Assembly: GCA_951799405.1 (NCBI GenBank)
Contig: OX637344.1
Coordinates: 3,782,001 to 3,846,000, forward strand
Source of the DNA: Agapetus fuscipes
Taxonomy: Eukaryota; Arthropoda; Insecta; Trichoptera; Glossosomatidae
Reading direction: 5' to 3'
Length of the DNA stretch: 64,000 bases
The position numbers and the translations under genes are program-made. Shown here piece by piece: positions 10,077 through 19,867 of this stretch (the first letter of the stretch is position 1; the number at the start of each line of letters is the position of its first letter). The notes beneath the pieces were generated by a model that ran no database searches, was not told the origin of the DNA, and saw nothing but the letters and a program-made list of their open reading frames with translations.

Positions 10077-10290
10077 CGAGCTTGATCGTCGTCGCAAGAC
10101 CCAGTTGCTGTAAGGCTGGATGTACCTTTGGTGAACGGTCATTGGTAAAGGTTTTATGAATTTTTCAACCCAGCGAAGAGCAAATTTGAAAATATAAATG
10201 GTATATTTTTTGTGCCCCGCCGGGAATCGAACCCACAGCCTTCCCATTCAGAGCCCAAAGTGCTACCACTGAACTACGGACCGGTCTGAC
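10077..10290 (-). mobile_element. SINE-B module of the second compound
   Basis: Minus strand begins GACCGGTCCGTAGTTCAGTG, has GGTTCGATTCCCGGCGGGGC, and ends ...CGACGATCAAGCTCGTCGATAG, running directly into the SINE-A head. No 5S head on this copy. Confidence 0.85.
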
Positions 10291-10311
10291 GTATAAAATT
10301 ATTATTATTAT

Positions 10312-10378
10312 TTTTTTTTTTTAAGAAATCCTGTGCGGGAGACTCCCTAGATTCTAAAGACTCTAGGGGTCTATATGA
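10312..10378 (-). repeat. type A LINE/SINE tail scrap
   Basis: An oligo-T tract followed by AAGAAATCCTGTGCGGGAGA and CTCTAGGGGTCTAT, the last ~60 bases of the type A tail with nothing upstream. Confidence 0.8.
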
Positions 10379-10661
10379 GAAGGTATAAATACATTTTTTT
10401 TAATACACTTACTTTTACTTTCACAAATTGAGTGTGTATTTCCCCTAAAGAACATTCGACTTGCTTACGTCATTATCAAGAGGGCACTCAACAAAATAAT
10501 TTATAATATTTTTTAGTGTTGATCTGTTAACACAGTGAAAGCCACACAGTGAATAACCATTTTTTATTTATAATTTTATTTATTTAATATTTATAAAATA
10601 ATTTATAATTTTTTTATCGTTAGTATTAATTAGCCGTTATTTTTAGCAGTAATTCCTCGGC
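10379..10661. other. AT-rich; possible Penelope-like tail remnant
   Basis: GTTAACACAGTGAAAGCC and ACACAGTGAATAACCATTTT near 10525-10565 resemble the CAGTGAA-rich ends seen next to Penelope-like tails at 15360 and 36490. Confidence 0.35.
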
Positions 10662-10706
10662 TTATAGCATGGATGGTCAGCCTCATACCAACCTATAAGC
10701 CAAGGC
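10662..10706 (-). repeat. RTE-tail 5' scrap
   Basis: Only the first ~45 bases of the family: plus strand AGCATGGATGGTCAGCCTCA then CAACCTATAAGCCAAGG. Confidence 0.8.
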
Positions 10707-10708
10707 AC

Positions 10709-11090
10709 TGTCTAATCCAATCTAATCTAAGTTACAAATATATGTAACATTATTAAAGATTCACATTATAATGCATTTTCACAAACAGACACGTATAATA
10801 GTAAATAAATCACTTTTGTGTTCTTTCGGGTTTGATTTATTTATTATTAACACCGGCCATGAAAGTGAAAGTGAAAGTTTTAAACTTTATTTAGACACGT
10901 ATAAGTTCGCGCTTAAACATGCCACATGTGGACCTACAATATAAACACCCGAATCTCAAATGAACAAACACCCTGCAACTCCTGCCGACCTTCCCTGAAA
11001 CAGGGGTGACATTGGCAAAGTGAACCATTTTCTGCAGCATGGATGGTCAGCTACATACCAACCTATAAGTCAAGGAACATACACAACAAG
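10709..11090 (-). repeat. RTE-tail copy carrying a 94-base insertion
   Basis: Full-length minus-strand copy. Bases 10799-10892 are foreign and are flanked by a 12-base duplication, AGACACGTATAA at 10787-10798 and 10893-10904. The adjacent sequence (11091-11150) resembles the 3' UTR of the LINE. Confidence 0.9.
10799..10892. mobile_element. 94-base insertion with 12-bp target duplication
   Basis: TGTGTTCTTTCGGGTTTG, three GAAAGT-type units and an AT-rich end. Too short to classify. A 70-base insertion with a 12-base duplication in another RTE-tail copy (36465-36534) may be the same kind of event. Confidence 0.7.
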
Positions 11091-11149
11091 TTACATTTTA
11101 TAAATTAGAAATAATAATATGTATAAACATCAAAACAAATACAGGGTAT

Positions 11150-11202
11150 GCATTTTTAAATGTTAATAGGTCTTTGCAACTTAGATTAAGATTAGATAGA
11201 TA
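11150..11202 (+). repeat. RTE-tail 3' scrap
   Basis: TGCATTTTTAAATGTTAATA then CTTTGCAACTTAGATTAAGA, the last ~50 bases of the family. Confidence 0.7.
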
Positions 11203-11885
11203 CGGTTTTTAAAAACAACTGAAAATTTGAAGAAACTAAACTCATTTAAAAAACATAAAATTGTAGAGAATTAATTAATAACTTATATTATATTCATTTT
11301 ACTACAGACAAAAAAGCGTCAATTTTCTCGGGAAATATTTGACTTTAATCTTCTTTTCTCTGCGACAGAATTACAATTTCATCCTTTTTAAAATAATTAA
11401 TTAAATCTTTTGAAACATAAATATCATTTAGAAAGACGGAAGATTAACAATTAAGTTTCCTTTCGTACAAATGAAAAAAAGATTGAAAAGTTCATGTCTT
11501 TTGACTTTCACAGCGAAACTGAATTTATTTTTTTGTGAAAATCTTCTCCAATTACGTTTCATATTATTTTGTATTTCTGGAGAAAATTTAAGCTGAACAA
11601 AATACCTGCAGAATCATGCTTTACAATCGTGTTATACGAAATGAGTTGGAGATTAAAAATGCATACTGAGCTGAAGGGTTCCACGACAAATTGCTTACAG
11701 ACATCTCATCCACAGACAGCTCTGCCATGGACAAATCGGTCACACGGCAGTTCGTCCAGTCGACTTTTCGGTCACATACAATGTAGATTCACAGAAAGCT
11801 CCATCACAGAAAACCACACTTTAAAAGTCTGAAGAGAACAATTTACACATTTGAAAAGCTAAAAATACAGCCTGTTCCATCTTAA
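11203..11885. other. no feature recognised
   Basis: AT-rich. A plus-strand 87-codon open frame (11569-11832) has no recognisable motif. Confidence 0.3.
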
Positions 11886-12140
11886 TATAATCTATAATCT
11901 AAATTGCAAAGATATATTACATTTAAGATTCATATTAAATGCATTCCCATAAGCGAAGGTCGGCAAGAGTTGCAGGGCTTATGTTCATTTGAGATTGGGT
12001 TTTTTATATTGTAGGTCCACATGCGGCATGTGTAAGCGAAATTATGGATGTCTGCTTGTGGGAATGCATTTAATATGAATCTCAAATGATACATATCTTT
12101 GCAGCTTAGATTTAGATTTAGATTTAGATTAGACATATAT
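11886..12140. repeat. two RTE-tail 3' ends, head to head
   Basis: 11886-11954 is a minus-strand 3' end (TATAATCTAAATTGCAAAGA ... GCATTCCCATAAG). It joins at about 11955 to a plus-strand 3' part (CGAAGGTCGGCAAGAGTTGC ... GCAGCTTAGATTTAGATTTA). Both pieces keep the microsatellite 3' end, so this is not ordinary twin-priming of one copy. Confidence 0.8.
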
Positions 12141-12312
12141 CAGTTCACGCATATAAATGCTACATGTGTACTTCAAACTTTTAACAAACCTCAAATGAAC
12201 ATAACCCAAGCAACATTTGACGACCTTCCGTGAAACCAGGATGACGTTCGCAAAGTGAACCTTTTTTGTACAGCATGGGTGGTCAGCCTCATACCAACCT
12301 ATAAGTCAAGAA
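12141..12312 (-). repeat. RTE-tail copy, 3'-shortened
   Basis: Plus-strand marks CAGTTCACGCATATAAATGC, CATTTGACGACCTTCCGTG and CATACCAACCTATAAGTCAA. Confidence 0.85.
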
Positions 12313-12325
12313 ATCTATAACTATC

Positions 12326-12800
12326 CTATAATAATGAATTTATTAAAGAATCTTTAAATATTAGTGCATTAAAAAAATGGAAAATTGATCGTTTTTCTTT
12401 TCGTAGGTGGTAGTCTATTGGGTTTGCAAACCGGAAAGCACGGTCCCCAAAATTAGTGCGTGCTTGACGGTACGGCTGGACTAACTCAACCACTCCGTAC
12501 CCCGCAGATCTGAGCGTTTGGCGTCTCAAATCTATCTCAACGGGTGAGAACATGTCATACAAGTATGAAGTAGCCGCACCATTGACAGCTTTGTAAACCA
12601 TCAGACAAACACAGTAGACCAACCTCTCTGGAAAACGAAGCCAATGCAGTTTTCTAACAATGGAGTAATATGATTAAATTTGGACATCCCGAATATGAGC
12701 CTTGCTGCCGAGTTAAGCACAGATTGAATCAGTTTTTTGAACTGTTTTTTCGGCTGACCTATATTCAACGTTGAGGTAGGACGATGTACAGGCATACAGT
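12326..12800 (-). pseudogene. L2/CR1-like LINE, C-terminal RT fragment
   Basis: In two overlapping minus-strand frames: SVLNSAARLIFGMSKFNHIT and PLLE (12601-12795), then VYCVCLMVYKAVNG, FSPVEIDLRRQTLRSAGYG and FGDRAFRFANPIDYHL (12326-12622). This is the order of the C-terminal part of CR1/L2-type ORF2 proteins (NxAARL, ITPLLxxLHWLP, VYKxLHG, RRxLRSA, FGDRAF). The shift falls near 12610. It is a second copy of the family at 5655-6110, with a lost catalytic core. Confidence 0.85.
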
Positions 12801-13695
12801 CGTATGGTGGGAGTATGTAACTGAAGCAGAATGTTCAAAATATCCTTAATAACGAAATTAAGGCAAAACTTTATTAAATTTATGCTCTTTACAAGTTATT
12901 TAAGTAAGCAATGTGTGCTCTATTTTATTTGGTATAACGAACTTCAAGTATTTGGTATAACGATCATTTAGTATAAAGGACGTGCAGTCTTGAATGTTTG
13001 CTTCAAGTTAGTTAGCTTGGGCTGCGTGCAAGTTAGCGAGGAAACCAACTTTCCATGTACATAACGAACGATTTTATAGGTAAAATAATTGAAGTATAGT
13101 AAGCTAAAATTTAAAGCGTATACTGAAAGTTCGTAGTAGAAAGTTATACCAAACCTTGAGTTTTTATTCCACCGAATAATTTATACATTTTTTTTAATGA
13201 TTTTATCATTTTTTACAGTTTTCTTAAACGAGTTTAATAAGACATCATAAAAAAAATACAAAGATTAATATTTTATTTTATTTAGAGTATTTACATAATT
13301 ATGGTAGTATTTAATCTTAAAGGAGAAAAAAAGGGTACCTACTAAAATATTTTATGGGTTCTTAATCAAATTCGTTCATCACTCGAAAACGGAAAAGATT
13401 ATTTTTATTATTATTATTATTACTCGAAAACGGCCACGTCGAGCACTCTTACAGGATATTTTGCCAGAAACGTGGTGTTCTTCTTACGGAGAGCTTAAAA
13501 AAATTGCCATAGATAGATAGGAATGGTAAAAAAATGCCTAAAATAGATGCGAGCTTATCTTAGAGCTGAAACAGAAAAAGAAGAATTGAGGTAGGTGAAA
13601 TAAATTTTATTCTCTTGCTCCATTTCATTTACCCCGCACGACCTGGTGTTACCTCCTTCAACTCCCTTCAAAGATTGCTCTTTGTCAATTTTCAC
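12801..13695. other. no feature recognised
   Basis: AT-rich. TTTGGTATAACGA occurs twice (about 12940 and 12970) and a (TTATTA)n patch lies near 13405. Confidence 0.35.
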
Positions 13696-13699
13696 AAAT

Positions 13700-13978
13700 C
13701 AACATACTACGGTTGATAGCTCAGGTAGAGTGCTTGCATTCCATGCCGAGCGCTCAGGTTGGAATCCCATCGAGCGTGTCAGAAATGATTTTCTGTTTAG
13801 TGTGTATGTCAAATACAAAATAAAATACCGGAAAGGTTAACTCTTACTTTTAAGAAAACCCTAAATTCGACTGAAGTAGTAAGCGTGAGGCCGGCCTCCT
13901 TATCTATAACAATAAAAAGGTTCACTCGCCATATGAGACCCTTTCAGGGAGAACCCGGTAAGAAGTTATGCTGTCTGA
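13700..13978 (+). mobile_element. SINE-A copy, diverged
   Basis: GGTTGATAGCTCAGGTAGAG, TGCTTGCATTCCATGCCGAG and GTCAGAAATGATTTTCTG define it. The CTTCAACTGAAG palindrome is eroded. Confidence 0.85.
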
Positions 13979-14009
13979 GTAGTTATGTTGGGTTTTTTAT
14001 CATCATCAC

Positions 14010-14275
14010 ACTCCTTGACTTATAGGTTGGTATGCGGCTGACCACCCATGCTGTAAAAATGGTTCACTTTGCCAATGTCACCCCTGTCTCAGGGAAGGAC
14101 GGCAAGAGTTGCAGGGTGTATGTCCATTTGAGATTTGGTTTTTATGTTGTAGGTTCACATGAGGCATGTGCAAGCGCGAACTTGTACGTGTCTGGTTGTG
14201 AGAATGCATGTAATGTGAATTTCCAATGTAACATATCTTTGCAACTTAGATTAGATTAGATTAGATTAGATCACA
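14010..14275 (+). repeat. RTE-tail copy, full length
   Basis: CTCCTTGACTTATAGGTTGG to TTTGCAACTTAGATTAGATT, ending in four GATTA units. Very similar to 35718-35950. Confidence 0.95.
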
Positions 14276-14640
14276 AGCTACACAGCCTTGGGCGGGCCAG
14301 GATTTTCCTCTACTCTTGTCAATTAAGATCTTTTACAAATACGCTTGCAAATTTTAACTGAAAGGTTTTGCACCACTGCTCGGTTCCTTTGCAGGGCAGT
14401 TTGGTTAAATTATTGCAGCAGGTAAAGAAAAAAAAACGCTAATGGAACCGGCACACATGCGCGCTTATTAATTGTTATGTTAGTTAACGCGATATGAGTT
14501 TATATGGAAATGAAATTACCCGCGGTGTTCGTGACTTTCATGTGACCGGTCCATGCATGTGATACATCGGTATACTGGAAGAGAAATGGTGGATTTATTC
14601 AAAGGCTTTAAAATGATCACGATACCTTTACTCCTCCCAT
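14276..14640. other. no feature recognised
   Basis: Unclassified, no ORF. Confidence 0.3.
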
Positions 14641-14892
14641 CTAATTTAGTCTAAGTTGCAAAGATATGTAAGATTGGGGATTCTAATAACATGCATTCTC
14701 ACAAGCAGACACGTACAAGTTCGCACTTGCGCATGCCGCATGTGAACCAACAACATAAAAAAACAAATCTCAAATGGGCATACACCGTGCAACTCCTGCC
14801 GACCTTTCCTGAAACAGGGGTGACATTGACAAAGTGAACCATTTTCTACAGCATGGGTGGTCAGCCGCATACCAACCTATAAGTCAAGGACT
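14641..14892 (-). repeat. RTE-tail copy, full length
   Basis: Plus strand TAATTTAGTCTAAGTTGCAA to ACCAACCTATAAGTCAAGGA. Confidence 0.95.
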
Positions 14893-14984
14893 CCGAGTAT
14901 AAAATATTGCGCTAATCTCACCTCGATTGCGTAAATACATAAAAAGTATTGAACATACTACGATGGAACTCCCAGACAGTGATT

Positions 14985-15207
14985 AAGTAAAGCTCATATT
15001 TTATGCATGGCCACAAGTAGGAATTTGTAAGCTCGCGCTTACACAAACTGCATGTATACATACAAAATAAACGGAACCTCAAGTGAACATTACTTTTGAA
15101 ACTCCTGCCGCCTTTCCCTGAAACCGGCGTGGCATAAGTAAAAATGAACCAAGTTTGTACAGCAGGGGAGGTTAGCCTCATACTAACCTTTTAGCCGAGG
15201 AACAGTG
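14985..15207 (-). repeat. RTE-tail copy, subtype b
   Basis: CTCCTGCCGCCTTTCCCTGA and GGCGTGGCATAAGTAAAAAT, ending CTTTTAGCCGAGGAAC. Confidence 0.85.
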
Positions 15208-15349
15208 GAAAATAATAAAAAAATGTAAAAATATCATGTATATATTTTTGTTTACGAAAAATATAACAATTAACATTAAAATAATTTACTCAGTTAAACC
15301 AACAGTACTCGAAAAAGTATACAAATTGTATTAAAAAATGAAACAATTG

Positions 15350-15540
15350 TTTTTCAGGGTTTGGTGGTTTACACAGTGAAAGTCCATTGTATAATTAATT
15401 AAATAAATACACAAATCAATTATTCGTCATTGTCATTGTCCTGAGGATGCTTTTTTAGGCGAAAACGTTTGACATATTTAAAATAAAATAATAAGTGAAT
15501 AACAGTGTATTTTTTTAATTAATTAATTATTAATGAAACA
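15350..15540 (+). mobile_element. Penelope-like 3' tail with hammerhead-like motif
   Basis: TTTACACAGTGAAAGTCC, then at about 15440 CTGAGGA, a short T-rich hairpin, GGCGAAAACGTTTGAC, and a tail AGTGAATAACAGTGTATTTT. It resembles 49962-50058 and the 3' side of the GIY-YIG-bearing element at 33 kb. No coding sequence. Confidence 0.55.
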
Positions 15541-15728
15541 ATTGATTTATCAACTTCATCGTTTGAATGGAACTTAAACAAAAAATAAATGTTGTTTAAT
15601 GAATTCATAGTAAAATTAAATTCGAAAATAGTTGTTTTAACTTCAGTGTAATTTTATTTGCGTCTGTTTTTTTTTTAATTAACCGGGAAGCTCAATCGAG
15701 CTAGTTCACAATATAAATACGAAACCAG

Positions 15729-15905
15729 TACCCGTAGTAAGAGTTTTTTTACAATACTCGAAGTATTGAGTATTCTAGAAAAATGTATGTGAATTTAAAA
15801 GGCACCTCTAGCGAGACAAGTTTCGAAACTTTTTTTACCAAAGGGGCCTTTCAAGTTCAATACTCGATACTTCGAGTATTGTGAAAAAACTCGTACTACG
15901 AGTAC
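15729..15905. mobile_element. MITE-like inverted repeat
   Basis: Left arm 15729-15775 (TACCCGTAGTAAGAG... AATACTCGAAG) pairs with 15859-15905 (CTTCGAGTATTGTG ... CTCGTACTACGAGTA). The loop is about 80 bases. Confidence 0.8.
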
Positions 15906-16213
15906 AGACAAAAAAAAAAGACAAATGTTCGCTCTGTACAAGTACTTTTTTCTGTGAAATTTCCAGGAATTTTTATTAGCTAAAATAAGTTTTTTTTTTA
16001 TCAATAAACCGCTTTTCGTTGTTAAAAAAATGTCATAAAAAGTTTATACTGTTCACTGTACTGTTATTGTCACTGTATCCAACCACCAGACCACTAGGGG
16101 TGGCCAGTACTTTCGAAGATGTGTAAAATAAAAGGAATATTTACAAGGGAAACATAATAAGTACGTTGTGTATTCTTATTAGGAAAAACGCAACTAAACT
16201 GCACATAAAGTGT
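15906..16213. other. no feature recognised
   Basis: AT-rich spacer. Confidence 0.3.
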
Positions 16214-16435
16214 ATTTTTTTTTTTTTTTTTAAGAAAGCCTATGCGGGAGACTCCCTAGATTCGAGAGACTCTAAGGGTCTGTGACACTTGTTATAGTGC
16301 CGCAGAGGTGTTGGTGATGTGGCAGTTGTCCATGTCCGGTTGCAGGGCCGTTAGCTGCGCAGTGCTGTGGTGTGTGTGGCGTTGCTTTGTTTTGAGACAC
16401 TGAATTCTTGTCGAGTGTAGATGAAATGCTTGAAT
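16214..16435 (-). mobile_element. LINE 3' end carrying the type A tail
   Basis: The oligo-T and AAGAAAGCCTATGCGGGAGA ... GACACTTGTTATAGTGCCGC part is the type A tail of SINE-B. Beyond that point SINE-B would continue with its own body, but this copy continues with GTTGGTGATGTGGCAGTTGT and GGCCGTTAGCTGCGCAGTGC. It therefore appears to be the LINE from which SINE-B borrowed its end. No RT motif remains. Confidence 0.6.
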
Positions 16436-16440
16436 ATGGT

Positions 16441-16521
16441 GGGTGAAATCTATTTATTTACAAAGGTAAAGGAGCAGGCTTAGCACCAGCCACTTCAAGT
16501 GAAGTTGGGTTTCTCAGCTCC
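16441..16521 (-). mobile_element. outer SINE-A, 3' part (split copy, piece 1)
   Basis: Minus-strand SINE-A body (TTCACTTGAAGTGGCTGG and CCTGCTCCTTTACC in that order). The rest of the copy lies at about 16832-16983 and 23498-23535, displaced by a SINE-A and by the BEL element. Confidence 0.8.
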
Positions 16522-16523
16522 GT

Positions 16524-16831
16524 AGTCCGGTCGATAGCTCAGTTGGTAGAGTGCTTGCATTCCATGCCGTGAGCTCGGATTCGAATCCCACGAAGGGTGT
16601 CAGGAATGATTTTGTTGTTTTTTTCAAGCCCCAAAAAAAATACCGGCAAGCTTTATTCAGCAGTCAGTACCAGCCCTCTCGGGAGCTGGGAAACCTCCAT
16701 TTCAACTGAAGTGGTTGGCGTAAGACCGGCCCCTTACTTGTAAAAATAAAAAGCTTCCACTCGCCACATGCGAAACCCTGAGAGGATAACGCGGCAAGAA
16801 GCTGCACTGTATATGTAGCATTGTTGCGTTT
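16524..16831 (+). mobile_element. inner SINE-A, full length
   Basis: Runs TCCGGTCGATAGCTCAGTTG, GATTCGAATCCCACG, the CATTTCAACTGAAGTGG hairpin, and ends GTAGCATTGTTGCGTTT. It is inserted in reverse orientation in another SINE-A. Confidence 0.9.
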
Positions 16832-16983
16832 AGAGGACAGGTACTCACTTCTTGTGAAGGCTGAGTAAACCATGATGGTATTTGGATAAACATCCAAACG
16901 GGAAATCATATATATCAATCAATAATATATAATCGGACCACCTTTATGGGGATTGAACATAAGCACTATACATACTATGGTAT
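16832..16983 (-). mobile_element. outer SINE-A, middle part (piece 2)
   Basis: GGACAGGTACTCACTTCTTG, AAACGGGAAATCAT and GGGGATTGAACATAAGCAC continue the minus-strand copy of 16441-16521 and stop at the BEL target site GGTAT. Confidence 0.8.
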
Positions 16984-17390
16984 TGATAACGCCAAGTTTG
17001 GCGCTATCATGTGGTAATGCGAGGGGGAGGATTTGAGATCGCAAACTGGTTCTCGATTATCGCGATCGGACGAACTGCCCAACAAATCTGTCTAGGCAGC
17101 CAACCAATGGAGCAAGGGGGAAGGAATCACGGAATCAAATGGTCTGGACTCACCTTATCTCCAATGGATGCCTCTTTCGCGGAGCACTGGTCGCGTTTTT
17201 GTGTGTGGTTTCTCCTTCGTTCGCGCGCGGTGTACACTGAGATGGACACGTCTATCCAAGGCCGCGTATGAAGAAGTACTGGCTGGAGACAGGTGATTGG
17301 GCAAATCGGATAGGTCAGATTATAGGCACAAGGACAAGGATTTTATGGCCAGCTACCCATAACAAACCTACCTAACAGTTCGCCCAAACA
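16984..17390 (-). repeat. BEL/Pao 3' LTR
   Basis: Identical by eye to 23086-23492. On the plus strand it begins with a 26-base imperfect palindrome (16984-17009) and ends CAGTTCGCCCAAACA. Any open frame across it, such as 17011-17271, is present in both LTRs and is not a gene. Confidence 0.97.
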
Positions 17391-17405
17391 TGCCCCCCAG
17401 CTTGA
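17391..17405 (-). other. BEL/Pao polypurine tract
   Basis: The minus strand reads AGCTGGGGGGCA immediately before the 3' LTR start TGTTTGGG. A short G run at this place primes plus-strand DNA synthesis in LTR elements. Confidence 0.7.
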
Positions 17406-17509
17406 GAGGACGTAGTCCTTTCAAAACAACGATTTATTTTTTTATTTGTTTATTATTATAACTTAAATCTACTTAATTACGCGAGTGGACTGTATATTAT
17501 TTTGTAATG

Positions 17510-19867
17510 TTATTGATTTGGCAACGGACAAACCTTGACAACTGGACGCCTATAAGTTCCAGTTTTCGTCCGGACATTAACTACTCTAGCTATACCGTCC
17601 GCTCCCGGAAAGACATCCTCAATAACTCCTAGTGGCCAATTAAGAGGTGCACTACCTTCAGTTTTTAACAAGACAACAGATCCAATCTTGATTGGCTCTG
17701 TTTCCGTGTTCCATTTCTGACGCGTTTGGAGAGTGTGAAGGTACTCCACCTTCCACCGTTTCCAGAAAGACTGAACTAAATGGTCCACATACTGTTTACG
17801 AGACAGTAAACTAATGTCTCTAGAGGAGGTATCTGTCGCCGGAAGTGACTTTAGAGGAGTCAATGTGAGAAAATGTGCGGGGGTTAGAGCAATAGGTTCG
17901 GATGGATCGGCACTCAAACATGAAAGCGGTCTGGAGTTTAAAATTGCTTCAATTTGCGCAAGTACTGTAGACATTTCCTCGAATGTCAATAATTGTTTAC
18001 CAATTACTCGATTCAGATGGAGTTTGATACTCCGCACGTTACTCTCCCAAATTCCACCGAAATGCGGGGCGGATGGGGGATTGAACTTCCAATCTATCCG
18101 ATGGTCTCTTAGTTCCCTGTCGAACTTATTTTGAAAAGCTTCAGACTCCAGGAGACCATAGAGAGCATCGAGGTGAGATTTTGCACCAATGAAGTTTGTC
18201 CCACAGTCTGAGTACATTATTTTTACCGGCCCGCGTCGCGACAAAAATCGCTTAAGAGCGTTAATAAATGTTTCCGTGCTTAGATCTGATGCGAGTTCGA
18301 TATGAACCGCTTTCGTGATTAAGCACACAAACACACAAATGTATGCTTTAATTTTGTGCACACCTCTTTTTCTATAAGGAATCACACTTAAGGGGCCCGC
18401 GTAGTCTATGCCACAGTGGATAAATGCCTTACCTTCATTTACCCGACAGGCAGGTAAATCCCCCATGAGGGGGAAGCGTGATTTTGGATTAACCTTATAA
18501 CAAGTATTACATAATTGGACGCGTTTACGCACAATATTTCTAGCCGACAAAATCCAGAAATTTTGTCGCAAAAGGGACATCAGTAACTGAGGTCCGGAAT
18601 GCAAGAATTTTCTATGATAGTAATCAATGATTAAATTCAAAATATGACCGCGACCTGGTAAAAGTATTGGATGTTTACTGTCATAAGCTAAGTCAGCGTT
18701 TACAAGTCTCCCTCCTACTCGTAACAACCCATCGGCGTCGATAAAGGCATTAAGCTTACGAAATGCAGGAGATAAGACTTTACCGGCTTTCGCGTTTTTA
18801 ATTTCGTTCGAAAAATGATGATTTTGTAAGTCTTTTATAACTACGATTTCTGCAAACCGTAGGTGAGAGACTTCAAATTTTGATGACAATCTTTTTATAA
18901 AACGAAGTATGTAAATAACAACTCTTAACAATTTACTCCAGGAAGAGATTCGTTCAGCGAGTGAACCTAATAAAGTTGGTTGCTTGGGTAAGTTATCCAT
19001 TACAGTCATAACTTTTATTTTTTGTTCCGGCGGGTTTTCAATAGTATTTGGATCAAATTTACAAAAATTCCATTCTTCAATCGGTGAGCGCGCGAAGGCA
19101 GGGCCTTTAAACCAGAGCGGGTGGTCAATTAATTGTGCGGGAGTTAGGCCGCGTGAGAGACAATCCGCGGGATTGTCTTTCCCGGCAATATGATAAAACT
19201 GACTTGGAGGTATATTATCCTGAATTATAGTTACTCTATTCGCGATGAAAGTCTGCCAGCGGGATGGGTGTGAATGAACCCAAGCGAGTGCCACTGTACT
19301 ATCAGAAAAGGCGTATACATTATTAATTTGGCAGCGAGTTGAATATGTATCAATGACTACACGCATTAATTTTGACAATATCAATATTCCCGATAATTCA
19401 AGTCTTGCTAAAGATATTGTACGACTTGGAGCTACTCGCGACTTTGCACAAGCTAAACTTATTTCTCCGCGTTTACTTGGAGGATTATATACATGAATAT
19501 ATATCACCGCTCCATATGCTCTCTCACTTGCGTCCGCGAATCCCAATAGGGATATAATCGACTCCTGCGTTACACCTGTATGCCGTGGCAGCTGAATACT
19601 TTGAAGGAGTGGGAGTTCCGATTCATAATTTTCCCAAGTTGAAATTATACTCTGAGGAGGACAATCGTCCCAATCGATTTTATGTTCCCAGAGAAATTTA
19701 ATCATTAATTTAGCTGTTACAATCACGGGTGCGACAAACCCCATCAAATCCCAGAAGCGCGCAATTGTCGACAGAATATTTCGTTTTGTACATTTACGAA
19801 ATTTGTTAGTGACACTAAAGGTAAAACATCCTTTCCAGGCAACCAATGCAAACCAAGGATGGTACAT
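17510..19867 (-). CDS. pol: BEL/Pao pol, RNase H and integrase part
   Basis: A 785-codon open frame continuing the polyprotein in another frame. RNase H: FADASERAYGA with D112, ARLELSG with E157, FSDST with D189, and KDNPADCLSRG near 230. Integrase: zinc-binding H418/H423 and C453/C456 (LCNTC), catalytic D488 (GIDYAGP), D554 (YSDCGTNF) and E608 (GGIWESN). The C terminus (RKQYVDHLVQSFWKRW ... GSVVLLK ... NWPLGVI) is the integrase-tail domain typical of BEL/Pao. All catalytic residues are present. The Met at residue 1 is an artefact of the open frame; the protein is expected to be made by joining with the upstream frame. Confidence 0.95.
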   Translation of the reverse strand: MYHPWFALVAWKGCFTFSVTNKFRKCTKRNILSTIARFWDLMGFVAPVIVTAKLMIKFLWEHKIDWDDCPPQSIISTWENYESELPLLQSIQLPRHTGVTQESIISLLGFADASERAYGAVIYIHVYNPPSKRGEISLACAKSRVAPSRTISLARLELSGILILSKLMRVVIDTYSTRCQINNVYAFSDSTVALAWVHSHPSRWQTFIANRVTIIQDNIPPSQFYHIAGKDNPADCLSRGLTPAQLIDHPLWFKGPAFARSPIEEWNFCKFDPNTIENPPEQKIKVMTVMDNLPKQPTLLGSLAERISSWSKLLRVVIYILRFIKRLSSKFEVSHLRFAEIVVIKDLQNHHFSNEIKNAKAGKVLSPAFRKLNAFIDADGLLRVGGRLVNADLAYDSKHPILLPGRGHILNLIIDYYHRKFLHSGPQLLMSLLRQNFWILSARNIVRKRVQLCNTCYKVNPKSRFPLMGDLPACRVNEGKAFIHCGIDYAGPLSVIPYRKRGVHKIKAYICVFVCLITKAVHIELASDLSTETFINALKRFLSRRGPVKIMYSDCGTNFIGAKSHLDALYGLLESEAFQNKFDRELRDHRIDWKFNPPSAPHFGGIWESNVRSIKLHLNRVIGKQLLTFEEMSTVLAQIEAILNSRPLSCLSADPSEPIALTPAHFLTLTPLKSLPATDTSSRDISLLSRKQYVDHLVQSFWKRWKVEYLHTLQTRQKWNTETEPIKIGSVVLLKTEGSAPLNWPLGVIEDVFPGADGIARVVNVRTKTGTYRRPVVKVCPLPNQ

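Noticed and set aside
11886..12140. Twin-primed single LINE insertion
   Set aside because: Both pieces contain the 3' terminal microsatellite, which twin priming cannot produce from one copy.
17011..17271. 86-codon plus-strand ORF
   Set aside because: It is repeated exactly at 23113-23373 because both lie in the LTRs, and it is antisense to the element.
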